Assembly (NCBI GenBank): GCA_037178975.1
Contig: JASJZH010000004.1
Location: 4,588,001-4,652,000 of the forward strand
Origin: Oscheius tipulae
Lineage: Eukaryota > Nematoda > Chromadorea > Rhabditida > Rhabditidae
Length of the DNA stretch: 64,000 nucleotides
Reading direction: 5' to 3'
Shown here: positions 1-11,025 of the stretch, piece by piece
How positions within the stretch are numbered: position 1 is the stretch's first letter
Layout: the number at the start of each line of letters is the position of its first letter
The notes under the pieces: model-generated
The model's input: only the letters and a program-made list of their open reading frames with translations
Databases searched by the model: none
What the model was told of the DNA's origin: nothing
Made by a program: the position numbers and the translations under genes

Positions 1-719
1 GTCACAACTCTTGCCGTGAAAATGAGTTCTTTCGCAACGGCAGGACCAACAGTTCGAACGAGTCGCTGAGTACCTCCGGCGGCGGGAATTATAGCAAGTT
101 TTGTTTCTGTTAGTCCGATTTTCGAGCCAGGAGCTAAAAAAAAGTGTATCGAATTCATTGAACGAGCTTACTTGATAGTCTAATATCACAAGCAAGGGCC
201 ATTTCGAAGCCTCCTCCAAGAGCGAAGCCGTCGATCGCAGCTATTACAGGCTGGGGAAGACGTTCAATCTAAAAACTTTAGATTTTTTGATATTTTAGAC
301 AGGAAACCTCTGAAAAGGTTGTTCGCAACGAATCGACGAACTTCGGAACATCTTCAACAGACATCGTCTTGCGTTCCTTCAAATCGGCTCCAGTACAAAA
401 GGTTCCATTCACTTCACTTTTCAAAATAACAACTCGGACTTGTTTGTCGAATTTAACTTCTTGTAAACTCTCTCGAAGCTGAAACGGATTCTATAGCAAA
501 AGTGAAAAAGAACTCAACCCCTTGCAGAAAGGCTTTACTGATAGCGTTCTTGGTTTTGGGAACATTCATCTTGAACACAGCGATACCTGAAACTGTTTAT
601 TTGGAAAAGAGATGCTTCTTCTCACCTTGATCATTTCCGCCAAGTCTTTCCAGGGAAAATGGCTTAGTATTTGAGCAGAATTCACGCAGAAGGAGGCGTG
701 CCGATTGAGCTCGCAGCAT
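1..719 (-). CDS. AUH: AUH-type enoyl-CoA hydratase, mitochondrial (3' end outside window)
   Basis: Probable methylglutaconyl-CoA hydratase of leucine breakdown, crotonase fold, in mitochondria. I read exons at about 719-621, 586-537, 490-310, 270-172 and 133-1. The N-terminus [14 protein letters not shown] is rich in Arg and Leu and lacks acids, like a mitochondrial presequence. Motifs in order are [30 protein letters not shown] and [18 protein letters not shown]. These include the two oxyanion-hole regions and match AUH better than short-chain ECHS1. The gene runs off the left edge, so the C-terminal helices are missing from view. It is head-to-head with the next gene, separated by about 590 bases. 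ECHDC2-like is the main alternative name. Exon joins are by eye. Confidence 0.85.
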
Positions 720-1305
720 CTAAACATTTTCACATTACTAAAAAAAAGTGAAAGGGATGGCAAAAATAGGGGGAGCTGAGTTTTAGATGGTCCATTCTTT
801 TGTACGCAAAAGTGCGTCACTTCAAATTTACGTACCGTTTTGTTGTTGTTTTTGTCGGAAATTAATGATTGCCCAGAAATATCTCTTATTTCTGTCTGTC
901 TGTTTATCAAAGTCTCTTTGAGGAATTGTTAAAAGAATCAAGCAGAAAAGACAATATTTACTGAAAATTTGTCTGGCTGGTTTACGGTTTCGTCTTGTGC
1001 TCTTCTTCCTCATCCACCTCTCTGTTCTCTGCCAGAACGGTTCCAAAGTATGAAGAGCAGATTTGACTCATCATCTGGTAGTAGAGAATGCGTTGACTTT
1101 GCTCTATTTTCATTGAGTCCATTGAATAGGAGAGTAGAGCCGCCACTCATGAGTTCCACGTTCGATGTAGCACAGCCAGTTTCGTGCAAAGCACAGTCAG
1201 ACACACCACTAACACAAATGTTGCGACATCCATTATTGCTTTGAAAAGCACTTCAACGAAAACTTCGACATATTTTGACCTCTTTTACACTTTCCATTCA
1301 GAGAG
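720..1305. promoter_or_regulatory. shared divergent upstream region (AUH / S1P lyase-like)
   Basis: No coding exon is visible. Open frames here are short and overlap on both strands. The stretch lies between two genes transcribed away from each other, so it should hold both promoters and the 5' UTRs. A TTCCATTCAG acceptor ends just before the ATG at 1306, so that mRNA is probably trans-spliced. Confidence 0.4.
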
Positions 1306-3502
1306 ATGGACGAATACTTGATGGTAGTCATGGATCAGCTGGACAACACAAGACTACTTTTCAACTCCTATTTTCAGAAACAAGAGGCCTGGCAGGTATA
1401 TCTGCGGGTAGTTTCCCTCAATTATAGCTGTTTTCACAGATCGTTAGCTACTCAATCTCGCTCTGTTGTCTTATATCTTGGCTCTCCTCCATCTTTCAGG
1501 AATCTTTCTTTCAACTGTTTCAGTGAGTTTGAAGAATGTCAAAGAACATTTCTTTCAGGAGACTGTTCACTAACACCATAAGATCGCTACCATGGGTCAA
1601 ACGGAAACTGGCGGTCGAATTGGAAAGAATCAAGGAGGAAATGGTAGAAGATGTACATCAGTACGATAAAACACGGGACTTTTACAAATTTCTGCCTGAA
1701 AAAGGATTGAAAGTGGAAGATATTGTAGAAGAGGCGGAGCAATATGTGAATATGACCTCGGTGAAACAGACAAAACTGAGTCATCAGATGATTGAGGAGC
1801 AGCAGTCGGATCTATACTTTCGAGTATGTCTGCACTATTTCCATTCTATTCGAATTCAGATTCACGAGCTGTTTCATGGATCGGATCCAACCAAGTCAAA
1901 CATATTTCCTGGAGTCCGAAAGATGGAGACAGAAGTGAGTCTTGTATTGTATTGAAAGGATCCACAAGAAATACAGTTAGTGCGGATGGTCAGCTCACTG
2001 TTTCACGGAAGTGCGGATTCGTGTGGAGTCGTAGCTGGCGAAGCTTCCGAGACACTTTTGTTAGCTGCTCTCGGTTAGTTATTTCCCGTATCTGACACAA
2101 GACCAAGTACAGGCTGTCGAAATGCCGCTTACGAGAAAGGCATAACGAATCCAACGATTCTCGCCCCAGAAACTGCTCATCCTATTCTTGATCAAGCAGC
2201 GCGGCTCTTTAAAATGTCACTATGCAAAATATCAGTGGACGACAACGGAGAATTTGATCCGAATCAAGTCAAGAAACTGTGCTCCGATAATGTTTGCTTG
2301 GTAAATTTCAAGAGACACCGAAATACCGAGCAATCTTCAGATTGTCATTTCGGCACCGAACCAAATGACAGGAAATATCGACCCAATTGAGGAGATTGCC
2401 CAGGTGAGTTCAAATCTTTACATATCAAATGCATTGTTAAGATAGCTCACGACAAAAAGGTTCCTTTGCATATTGATTGCACCGCAGGCGGTGGCTTTCT
2501 TCTTCCTTTCATGGAATATTGCGACTTCAGTCTTCCTTCCTTCGACTTCCGTCTACCAGGCGTTACATCAATCTCTGTCGACTTACGAAATGTCCCGCTA
2601 CTTGGATTCAAAAAATGCTCTTATTTCAGTACGGACAGTCCCCAAGTTCCTGTTCAGTTCTCCTCTACCGGGACTCCAGCTTTTTGAAACATCAATGTTT
2701 TGCTAGAGGTGGCGGACGAGAGGGTCTTTACTGGACCAGTACAATAAATGGAACGAGAGACGGAGGAGCTGTAGCTCTGGCTTGGGCCACTCTTCTCAGC
2801 TACGTTTGTTTTATGGTTGAAATGAAATATCGTTTCCAGGGAAGAGACGGCTATTTGAATGAGTGTCAGAAGATAGTTGAAACTACTCGCGAGCTGGCCG
2901 ATATGCTACTGACTATCGACGGTCTGTGTTTGAAAGGCAGTGCCGAGCTGTGTCTTTTGACCTTCAGTCATGAAAAGGTTGACATCTTTGATCTGGTCGA
3001 CTACTTACAGAAAAAGGTTGGTGGTTGAGAGACAACAGCTAGAGATCGGTTCAGGGATGGAATGTGGATGCTTTGATTTGTCCAAAGGCTGCCCGTGTTC
3101 CCATTACACGGGCCTTTTGCGAAGACGGCGTTCCTGAACTATTTGTTCGAGATGTAGCCTCGGCGGTCATTCATCTGATTTCCAGTCCTTCGAAGGACAA
3201 AAAGAGTCGTCTCTCCAAACTGTACAACATGCTTTCTACGGTAAGTGTGTCATTGGAATGTTACAGTCGACCGCGTGACCTCTGCCATTTTTCACTGTCT
3301 CCCATTTTTATAGATTTCTGACAAAAGTCTTCTCGATGAAGTCGCCTATCAACAGCTACTGGCTCAGTACAGCATGACACCTGTTCTGGAACGAAGAACT
3401 CGAACTCTGAGTGTGGAAGGAAGAAAGATGAGTTTTATTGGAGCAGCGGAAGCGACCAGACTTGTAAACGAAGACAGAGCCAGATATGAAGCGTCCAAAT
3501 AA
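1306..3502 (+). CDS. sphingosine-1-phosphate lyase homologue lacking the PLP lysine (probable pseudoenzyme)
   Basis: Class II PLP-decarboxylase fold of the sphingosine-1-phosphate lyase family, with an N-terminal membrane segment (about residues 31-57) placing it in the ER. First exons: 1306-1395, 1440-1522, 1559-1823, 1860-1934, 1977-2073, 2113-2300, 2341-2403, 2442-2591; the rest follow from 2630. Family landmarks are clear: FPGVRKME, DSCG, APETAH, HIDCTAGGGFLLPFM, GVTSIS, LYRDSSFLKHQ, ALAWATLLSY. At the site where active enzymes read DTHKYG it reads DLRN then YG, so the Schiff-base lysine is Asn (about residue 337) and the preceding His is Arg. The phosphate-binding GGTES motif is GEASE. 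The reading frame is intact over about 11 exons, so this is not a decayed pseudogene. A role as an inactive partner is inference. Confidence 0.85.
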
Positions 3503-3654
3503 CTGTGTAGAGAACCAGTCTCCATTGTGAGTCATCTGTACAGTGTATAAAGGGTTTTCACTATCGATTCCACCAGCCATCATGTTGTTGATCAATTTTC
3601 CTACTTCTGTAATTGCATGTGTTCATTTCAACCCGTGTTTCAGATAGTTTAGTT

Positions 3655-4185
3655 ATGGATATTTTCAAAGATTGGAATGGTCAGACGTCCACAACAGTCG
3701 CCTTTGTTCTGTTGGGCTCAGCATCCTCCCTAATAGTTTTGTTATGCTTTCTGATAATTTTACTTTGTAGAAAAAGGTAAGATCATATTCCTTTTTTTCA
3801 ATTCTGATTGCAGCCGATCTCCGGACAAGTCTATTCTATTGTCAAAAATAGACAACTCTTGTATGAACGACGCATTCGATGTAACAGATGAAATTGCGCC
3901 AAGGTTGGTTCAGATTCTATTTTGTAAAGAGATTCAGACGGATTGAACAGCGTCGACAACGAAGGCAGAGAGCCTTGTTCTGTGAGGACACAATAGCAGA
4001 TGTTACAGCCAAAAGGTAAGAGTCAAACGATGTTATTAAATATGAAAAATAGGTTCGATCGATCGATGGGTAAAGCTCTGGCTGTGGAACAACTACTGAC
4101 AAAAAGTTTTGTCTTCGACACCAATATTCTGAGAAGACCCGATGCAGAAGTGGTCATTGTGGCAGCAAAACGCGACTATGTTTAA
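3655..4185 (+). CDS. small single-pass membrane protein, unknown
   Basis: Not recognised. About 135 residues in four exons (from 3655, 3814, 3935 and 4051). Residues 15-38 form one strongly hydrophobic segment (VAFVLLGSASSLIVLLCFLIILL), followed by CRKSR, the basic stop-transfer pattern of a type I or III protein with a short outer part. The tail has an acidic piece, then an Arg-rich stretch (RRIEQRRQRRALF), then FVFDTNILRRPDAEVVIVAAKRDYV at the C-terminus; the last residues could be a PDZ ligand, but that is a guess. A GTTTCAG acceptor lies 13 bases before the ATG. Its stop is 22 bases from the stop of the convergent TUSC2 gene. Confidence 0.6.
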
Positions 4186-4207
4186 TGATTTATTGGAAAG
4201 ATCGAGA

Positions 4208-4685
4208 TCATTTGTCTGAAGGAAGCTCTAGCAAAACTACTGGGAGGTCGGGCGAAAGACGAGGAATATCATGACGTTCTGTTCCCTAAACACATAAATC
4301 TTTAACATAAAACAGCTATTCTATACCTTTGGTTTGAGGTTCAAATAAGTTCTTATGAGTCGACGTAGATTCCCATCGACCGATTCTTCGTAGAACTCAT
4401 GACCTTCTAGTCCATCCTCGTCCACAAATTGAGAGCTGAAAAAGAAATATGGATAGTCCAACCCAAACTGACCTATGTGACTCTCTGACTAGTAAGAAGT
4501 CGGGGACGAATCCTCGTTCTTTCAATAATTTCCCGTATTTTTGGAGGAACGCGTCCGCATTGTTTCTAACTGTCACGGGTGCCTAAAGACAAGTTGTCAG
4601 AGGATTCCTCAAGAGTTGTCACCCTACAAACAGCCTCTGGATGATGTTTGTCGCTCTTCTTCGGCGAACTGCCAAATTGTCCCAT
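4208..4685 (-). CDS. TUSC2: TUSC2/FUS1 homologue, N-myristoylated mitochondrial regulator
   Basis: Homologue of the tumour suppressor TUSC2 (FUS1), a small protein linked to mitochondrial calcium handling. It starts MGQFGSS, a good N-myristoylation signal (Gly2, Ser6), as in vertebrate TUSC2. The core FVDEDGLEGHEFYEE matches the family signature FYDEDGDLAHEFYEE, and the end RHDIPRLSPDLPVVLLE matches the C-terminal PRIHVDFPVILYE block. Four exons, about 118 residues, close to the 110 of the human protein. The middle stretch after the myristoylation site is not conserved. The stop codon choice depends on splicing at the TTTAG before GGAACAG, which restores the conserved tail. The gene is convergent with the membrane-protein gene at 3655-4185, 22 bases away. 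Confidence 0.8.
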
Positions 4686-5012
4686 CTCACATTTCAGAGA
4701 ACTTGAAAAGAGAAATTCAAAACAGTCAAAGGTACGTACTGATGGGTCGATACGAACAACAGACGAGTACAAACTGGTCGAGAAGAATCGACTGTCCCAA
4801 GAGTCTGTCAGCTGCTACACGGTCTGGGTCAAGTGCCTCCAAAGGCGTGTCGAGACCCACCTAGTTGAGTTGTGTTTGTGAACAGATTTGAAGTAGCCTG
4901 ACTATGCTGTCCTACTTATACCAGGCCAGTATTACCGATTGAAACAATGCGAGAGAAATTTTTCAGAAGATACAGCAAAAAGTTGTGTGCTCAGAAGTAG
5001 TTACTAGTTTTG

Positions 5013-6241
5013 CAGAAAGCAATTTTTGTTTTAGATGTAACTTGCCAAAAACTTTTCAAGTTAAGTCAAACGGGAACCATTACAGACACAAGTTCTACTG
5101 ATGTCAGCTCTGAAAGATTTACTCCTCTGCTCTCTCCAAGAAACTCTACTTTAGGCAATCGAAGTCAGCCGAATGGTAGACTCACTACTATCGAAGAGGA
5201 CGACCAGCCTCGACCGCCATCGAATAGCGAAGAGTCGAAGACCAAGGGTGTAAATCTGGAGCACACTCATCGGTTCGTGAACAAGACTCTGGCTCGTGGA
5301 GTGAATGACATCGTGATCGAATTCCAGGACGAGAAAAGAGGCAACGACCTGACCAAAATGACTGCCTTCACTGAAAACCAGCAGTTCGGACGTAACAGAT
5401 ACACGGATGTCGGATGTCTGGATGAAAGTCGTGTGCCGCTCACTCTCGGTCCCGTCAACTACATCCATGCCAACTACGTGAATGGACATAAGGTCCCGAA
5501 AAAGTTCATCTGTACCCAGGCACCAGTCGACAAGACCATTCAGGACTTCTGGCACATGATTGTTCAGGAAAAGTGCAAATTCGTGAGTCTTTTCTTTTAT
5601 TCACACTAACAAAACCTATTTAGATCCTGATGTTGTGCAACTTCAAGGAGCAGGGACTCGACAAGTGTACTCAGTACTTCCCAAAGACTGTGACCAAAGC
5701 CTTGGATTTCGGCGGAATCAGTGTCAACGCTTTGAAAATCGGCAAGCAGAAGTTGAGCTGTCCTACCAAGACTGTCATCGTCCGCCGTGAGCTCTCCATC
5801 ATAGTGCCTGGTCAACGTCCTCACCGATGCACTCATCTCTGGTGGAGCGGCTGGCCGGATCGCGGAGTGCCACAGGTCGATATGGCTCCCATCGAACTCT
5901 GTGCTCGCATCGAACGCAATAGCAAGAAGACCCCCGTCGTCGTCCATTGCTCGGCTGGGATAGGAAGAACGGGCTCTATCGTCCTCATCGATCTGCTTCT
6001 CGAACTGCTCCGTGACGGGATTCCTTGGGATGAGACGCTCGTCAAGTATCTGCGCAATCTGAGGGCCCAGAGGAACAACTCGATCCAGACGGTTCACCAA
6101 TACCTTTACGTGCACCAGGTCATGCTCAACTACGTCCTGAACCACCACAAGTTGCGCGAGAAGGACCCAAGACTGGCTATGGCTATGGAGAGGTTCACCG
6201 CCGACTACACGAACTACTGTAATGGCTTCCAGACTGTCTGA
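5013..6241 (+). CDS. classical tyrosine phosphatase (PTP domain), 5' end uncertain
   Basis: Single PTP domain, cytosolic or nuclear, of the type expanded in nematodes. It has two long exons, to about 5582 and from 5624. All catalytic parts are present: pTyr loop NRYTDVGCLDESRV, YIHANYVNG, WPD loop WSGWPDRGVPQ, P-loop VVVHCSAGIGRTGS and Q-loop QRNNSIQTVHQY. So it should be active. The N-terminal 70 residues are Ser/Thr/Pro-rich and low complexity. The open frame begins after a TTTTGCAG acceptor at 5012 and has no early in-frame ATG. An upstream coding exon must exist; a candidate ATG at 4946 does not splice in frame in my hands. The stop TGA overlaps an AATAAA signal. Confidence 0.85.
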
Positions 6242-6387
6242 ATAAACAATGTCGCAACACTTTTGTGTTTTTTGTTGTTTATTAGACAATCTGATGAGTA
6301 TAGTTCCCGTGAATCTCTGACATTCTTCTAGGTATTCGTCCACTCCATCGCAAGACAGTTCCATATAATAGCTCTCTACCAGCCGTC

Positions 6388-6446
6388 TACGACGGCTTCG
6401 CCGCCTCTTAGTCTTGACTTAGCATTGACAACATGCGGCTTCGCCG
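6388..6446. repeat. two small palindromic motifs (CGGCTTCGCCG)
   Basis: The sequence CGGCTTCGCCGC occurs at about 6393-6404 and again as GCGGCTTCGCCGC at 6435-6447. Each can fold into a 5-bp stem with a TTC loop. They flank the start of the dispersed repeat described next. Confidence 0.5.
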
Positions 6447-6685
6447 CTTCTCCTATAATCTAAGTTCCCAAGTTTCCCTCAAAGCTGACTTGTCAACTTA
6501 GTTCTTGACATGCCATGACTTGCCAGCTTTTTTTTCGTGATGACGCACGGACGGACGGACACCATTGCGCTTTAGTAGTAGAGAGATGAACATGAATTCG
6601 TGCAAACTTTCGCAAATCATAGAAGCCGAACTCTCGAGCAAAAGACCTCATATTGGCACAATGTTGAGCTGTCACTTCTAGTGGA
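6425..6685. repeat. dispersed repeat, copy A
   Basis: About 260 bases of non-coding sequence related to 44040-44285. Shared blocks in the same order are TTGACATG..ATGACT..TCAGCT, then CGGACAC..TGCGCT..AGTA, then TTGGCA..GAGCTGT. No open frame or clear terminal repeat is seen. It lies between the phosphatase gene and a duplicated fragment of that gene. Confidence 0.5.
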
Positions 6686-6748
6686 GCGAGTTGTAGTTGT
6701 GGTCACACGTCGTCTCTTGATATTCTTTTTCGGTTCTTCGGTCACAAC

Positions 6749-6847
6749 AGAAGGATTCAAGGCTGGCTAAGGAAAGGTTCACTGCCGACTACACGAACTA
6801 TTGCAATGGCTTCCAGACTGTCTGCAAACGAACAATATCGCAACGTT
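6749..6847 (+). pseudogene. duplicated fragment of the phosphatase 3' end
   Basis: This stretch repeats the last coding part and the start of the 3' UTR of the phosphatase (6155-6257). The blocks GACTACACGAACTA and GGCTTCCAGACTGTCTG are identical or nearly so. The stop codon is changed (TCTGCAAACG instead of TCTGAATAAAC) and the reading frame upstream is lost, so it is a dead fragment left by a partial tandem duplication. Confidence 0.8.
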
Positions 6848-7086
6848 TGCCATCAAAGATACGATTTATTCGAATATGGATAAAATAAGATTACAAGTAG
6901 CAGTTTAAGGCAATGCACAATCGCAGATTCAGGGTTAAAAACAAATTTACAACAAAACGGGCAGTAGACGTTCGCTGCTGCAAATCGACTCTCGATGTGT
7001 GAGAAATAATTTCCTTCTGAGGAAGACATGATAAAATACAAACAATTTGAAGAGATGGACAAGCTGTCATATGAGGAGAGAGCTGC

Positions 7087-8141
<1,055 letters not shown>

Positions 8142-8408
8142 ATGATCTGAAGCACTGATTAGAAGGAAGCATAAAATGAAGAAGATATAGAACTGAATTA
8201 ACAGAATTGTATCTAAATCGGAGTCGAATCAAAGCTTTAATAATTACACTGCCTTTCACTTCGGAGAATACATAGTTGACCGCAAAAGTGAAGGCTAAGT
8301 TGGAGACAGTATAGAAAAAGAAGTGAAGGACTCAATGCAGACTAGATAGAGCAATACAATGGAAGGGACAAAGTGTGCGGGAACAAATACCGGTAAAAGG
8401 AAGAGATA

Positions 8409-9855
8409 TCAAACAGGCAGACCAGCCACCCTACGACATTTCTGCATTGTTGCCCTATATTCAAATTGACGACGAGACACGGCTCGAACATGTCGCAGAT
8501 AGTCTTGAAGAGTGATCGCGCCTCGAATCTTTGCCTGTCCTGAAACGAGAAATTAGTGGGCCTCGTGTTTTCAATTTTCAGTCGACTCATGGCATACACG
8601 ATCTCGTAAAACAGTAAATTCTTACCCAGGACGTATATTTCATCCTCACAAGCGAGATCTTGGGTATAATTATGGAAAAGCTGACGAAAGAGAGGATTTC
8701 CTGGATCTACGACTGCATCGATATCAAGTTTCTGAGAACCGTCTCCGGCTTCGGCCAACGCTTTTGTTAATTCCGTCTTTTTAGCCTGAAAATATTTTGA
8801 AAACTTTAAACTGTAAAACCACCTCATGGACTGTGATGAACGAGACAAGCTCTGCGTTGTTTCGGTCCAGTTCTTGCATTATTTGTTTGAGTTTAGTTTG
8901 TCCACTCTGTAGATCTCTTTTGATCTCCGATATAGAAGCCATTTCCGCCGATTTAGTACCTAAGTTTGTAATTATATGACAGCACTTAAAAACGTACCCA
9001 AATGATCACGCAACCGGGATTTTATTTTATCTTGAAGAGCAGTAAGAAGTGATTCACGGATGTGATCTACGGGTGGTGCAGGAACAGGCGGTGCCGGGCG
9101 ATATCCAGATCCAGTAAATTGTGTAGTATTAGAATAGGGGCTAAAAAGAGGTTTTTTAAAATAACACAAGTAGATACCTGGGAAACTGGTTCATTCCGGC
9201 ATTTGGATATGGCGTTGTGGTAGGGTTGTAGCCTTGGTTATTCGTAGGATAGGGAGTTGGCATTGAAACAGGGTTGGCAGTTGGATAAGGAGTGTTGGCA
9301 GCTGGCTGAGCATTTCCAGTGCGAAGAGCACTTTTGGCAAAGACGGGGCATCGTTCTTGGAATATCATAATCATAACCTAGAAAAAGTAGAAGTTTAATA
9401 ACAAACAAAGGCGAGCCTGTAGAAGACCGTTGAGATCGTATCCGGGAAACCTCCATTCATTCAGATAGGGCAAAAAGACTCGTCCCTCCTTGTTAACAGT
9501 TTCAGATTCTTTGATGATCATGTCAGACGTCGGTTTGACAAAACAGAGAGGAGCGTAATATGGATGAGTGTCCCAAAGATAAATTTTTACAGGTATGTTG
9601 TAGCTTGAACCCTGCAAAAAGTGTGGATAAGCTACTTTATCGTACAAAACAAACTCTGTAAGGAACAGGAATAGTCCCACTCAGAAAGACAGCATTTCGT
9701 CGTTTTCCGTCGGGGAAAAGAAAGGATTCTGAGTCCGGTTTGAGCGAGCTAAACTGCTGAAGAGCTGTCAAAATGTCTTGCTTGGCCGAATCGATGTATT
9801 TGGCTCCGGAACTCATCAGATTCTTATGAATTTCGTGTTGATTCACATGAGCCAT
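8409..9855 (-). CDS. TSG101: TSG101, ESCRT-I subunit
   Basis: ESCRT-I core subunit that binds ubiquitin and P(T/S)AP motifs and sorts cargo into multivesicular bodies on late endosomes. Domains in order: an N-terminal UEV domain with NIPVKIYLWDTHPYYAP, FVKPTSDM, FLPYLNEWRFPG and a MIMIFQERCPVF end (no catalytic Cys, as in the family); a Pro/Thr/Tyr-rich linker with NPTTTPYPN repeats; a coiled coil; and a steadiness box with RHVRAVSRRQFEYRATMQK, ending GLPV. About six exons. The last splice (donor after GTCCTGG, acceptor before GACAGGC) is needed to restore the steadiness box. The start at 9855 follows a TTTACAG acceptor 17 bases upstream. Confidence in identity is very high. Confidence 0.93.
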
Positions 9856-10578
9856 ATCGCGTCCGAATGAGTCCTGTAAACAAGTTTTGTAGAACTGGGA
9901 AATTTAGATGAAAAGAAATCCTTGGTAAAGTATTTTGGTGAGGAACTCGCATGACGAGCGTTTCGCGACTCTAATTTGGATCGATACTAGTTTTTTTTCG
10001 AGAGAAAAAAAATAAGGGAAACCGAAAAACATTAGCGATCGAAATAGACGATGACTCACGAACGATGAGATTGAGCTTCGAACGTTAGCAAATCCGATCA
10101 AAAGTCTCGTAAAGTCGACGACAATTAATTCTTCGCTAATCAATCAGAATACGCGGCAGAAACAACAGATACTAATAACGAAAGAGGTAAGTAAAAAATG
10201 GAAAAGAGACAAAGAAGGGAAAGAGGTAAATCCAAGGTTGACAGGCTACAAAAGGCGTGTCTACGCTCAATACTGGCCCCATTCGCGTGTCACAGCTGTG
10301 CTTCTCTTTTCTTCAAATACAATTTTGCCCATTCGTCTGCTACCCTATATCGAGAAGTTCTCAGTTTTGTCAAAAAAAAATGATATAGACACTCCACTTT
10401 TTTCGTTGTGAATTCCTAGTGGATTTCGTGCTTACACATTATATTACATATAAGAGAGTGATTGGTTATTCGACATAGTAAAAAAAAATCGGTAGTGAAA
10501 AAAGCAAAAAGAAAAAACAAGTGGGCTATTCAAGAATTCGATAAATTTTGAACTTTCGCGCAGAATTGGTATATGGTG
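9856..10578. other. spacer upstream of TSG101, no gene seen
   Basis: Only short AT-rich open frames that do not resemble proteins. The first part probably contains TSG101 promoter and 5' UTR sequence. AT-rich runs such as AAAAAAAATCGG occur near 10480. Confidence 0.4.
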
Positions 10579-10753
10579 TGTTCAGCTGAGAAGTTGAAAA
10601 CGCATTCCTTTAACATTGCTCGTGGCGGGATCCTTTTTCACTAAAAATGGGCTCATAATGTGTAAAAACCGACGATATACATGAGATTACGCCGGCGTAT
10701 TTTCATGTTTTTCAGGCGTTAAAGGACTGCCCTTTCAACTTCTCAGCTGAGCA
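10579..10753. mobile_element. 175-bp MITE-like element with 36-bp terminal inverted repeats
   Basis: Left end 10579-10614 (TGTTCAGCTGAGAAGTTGAA...CCTTTAAC) and right end 10718-10753 are inverted copies matching at 32 of 36 bases. The interior of about 100 bases has no open frame. I see no clear target-site duplication (left flank GTATATGG, right flank GACAAAA). The structure is that of a very short non-autonomous DNA transposon. Confidence 0.7.
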
Positions 10754-11025
10754 GACAAAATTAGAACTCTAAAATTCTTTGTCAACACAAAACCTTGCTT
10801 TCATCAATAACTCTCAAACAAACTCATAAAAGACTTATTTCAGTGGAGCTTGGTAATGGTGTCGGATAAAGCGACACGTTGAGGAGCCTGTGATCGTAGC
10901 CTAGAAGCATGTTTCCTTTTTTGGCCCCGATCAGGGCACCATCCACAAGGTAATCTCCATTCAGACCATTTTCTGAAAGTAACTTCAGATGTCGGATCTC
11001 ATTAGACCCCAATCGCCCAGTTGAA

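Noticed and set aside
1939-1958. 24-base intron in the S1P lyase-like gene (donor at GAA|GTGAGT, acceptor TTGAAAG)
   Set aside because: A 42-base intron ending at AATACAG gives LVRMVSSLFHG, which matches the family better.
5606-6364. 252-codon minus-strand frame
   Set aside because: Shadow of the tyrosine phosphatase exon, whose plus-strand frame has all catalytic motifs.
10824-11012. Minus-strand open frame reading NGLNGDYLVDGALIGAKKG, just upstream of CRMP
   Set aside because: It has a good acceptor and normal composition, but no ATG and no partner exons; the region upstream on that strand is the CRMP first exon. No family recognised.
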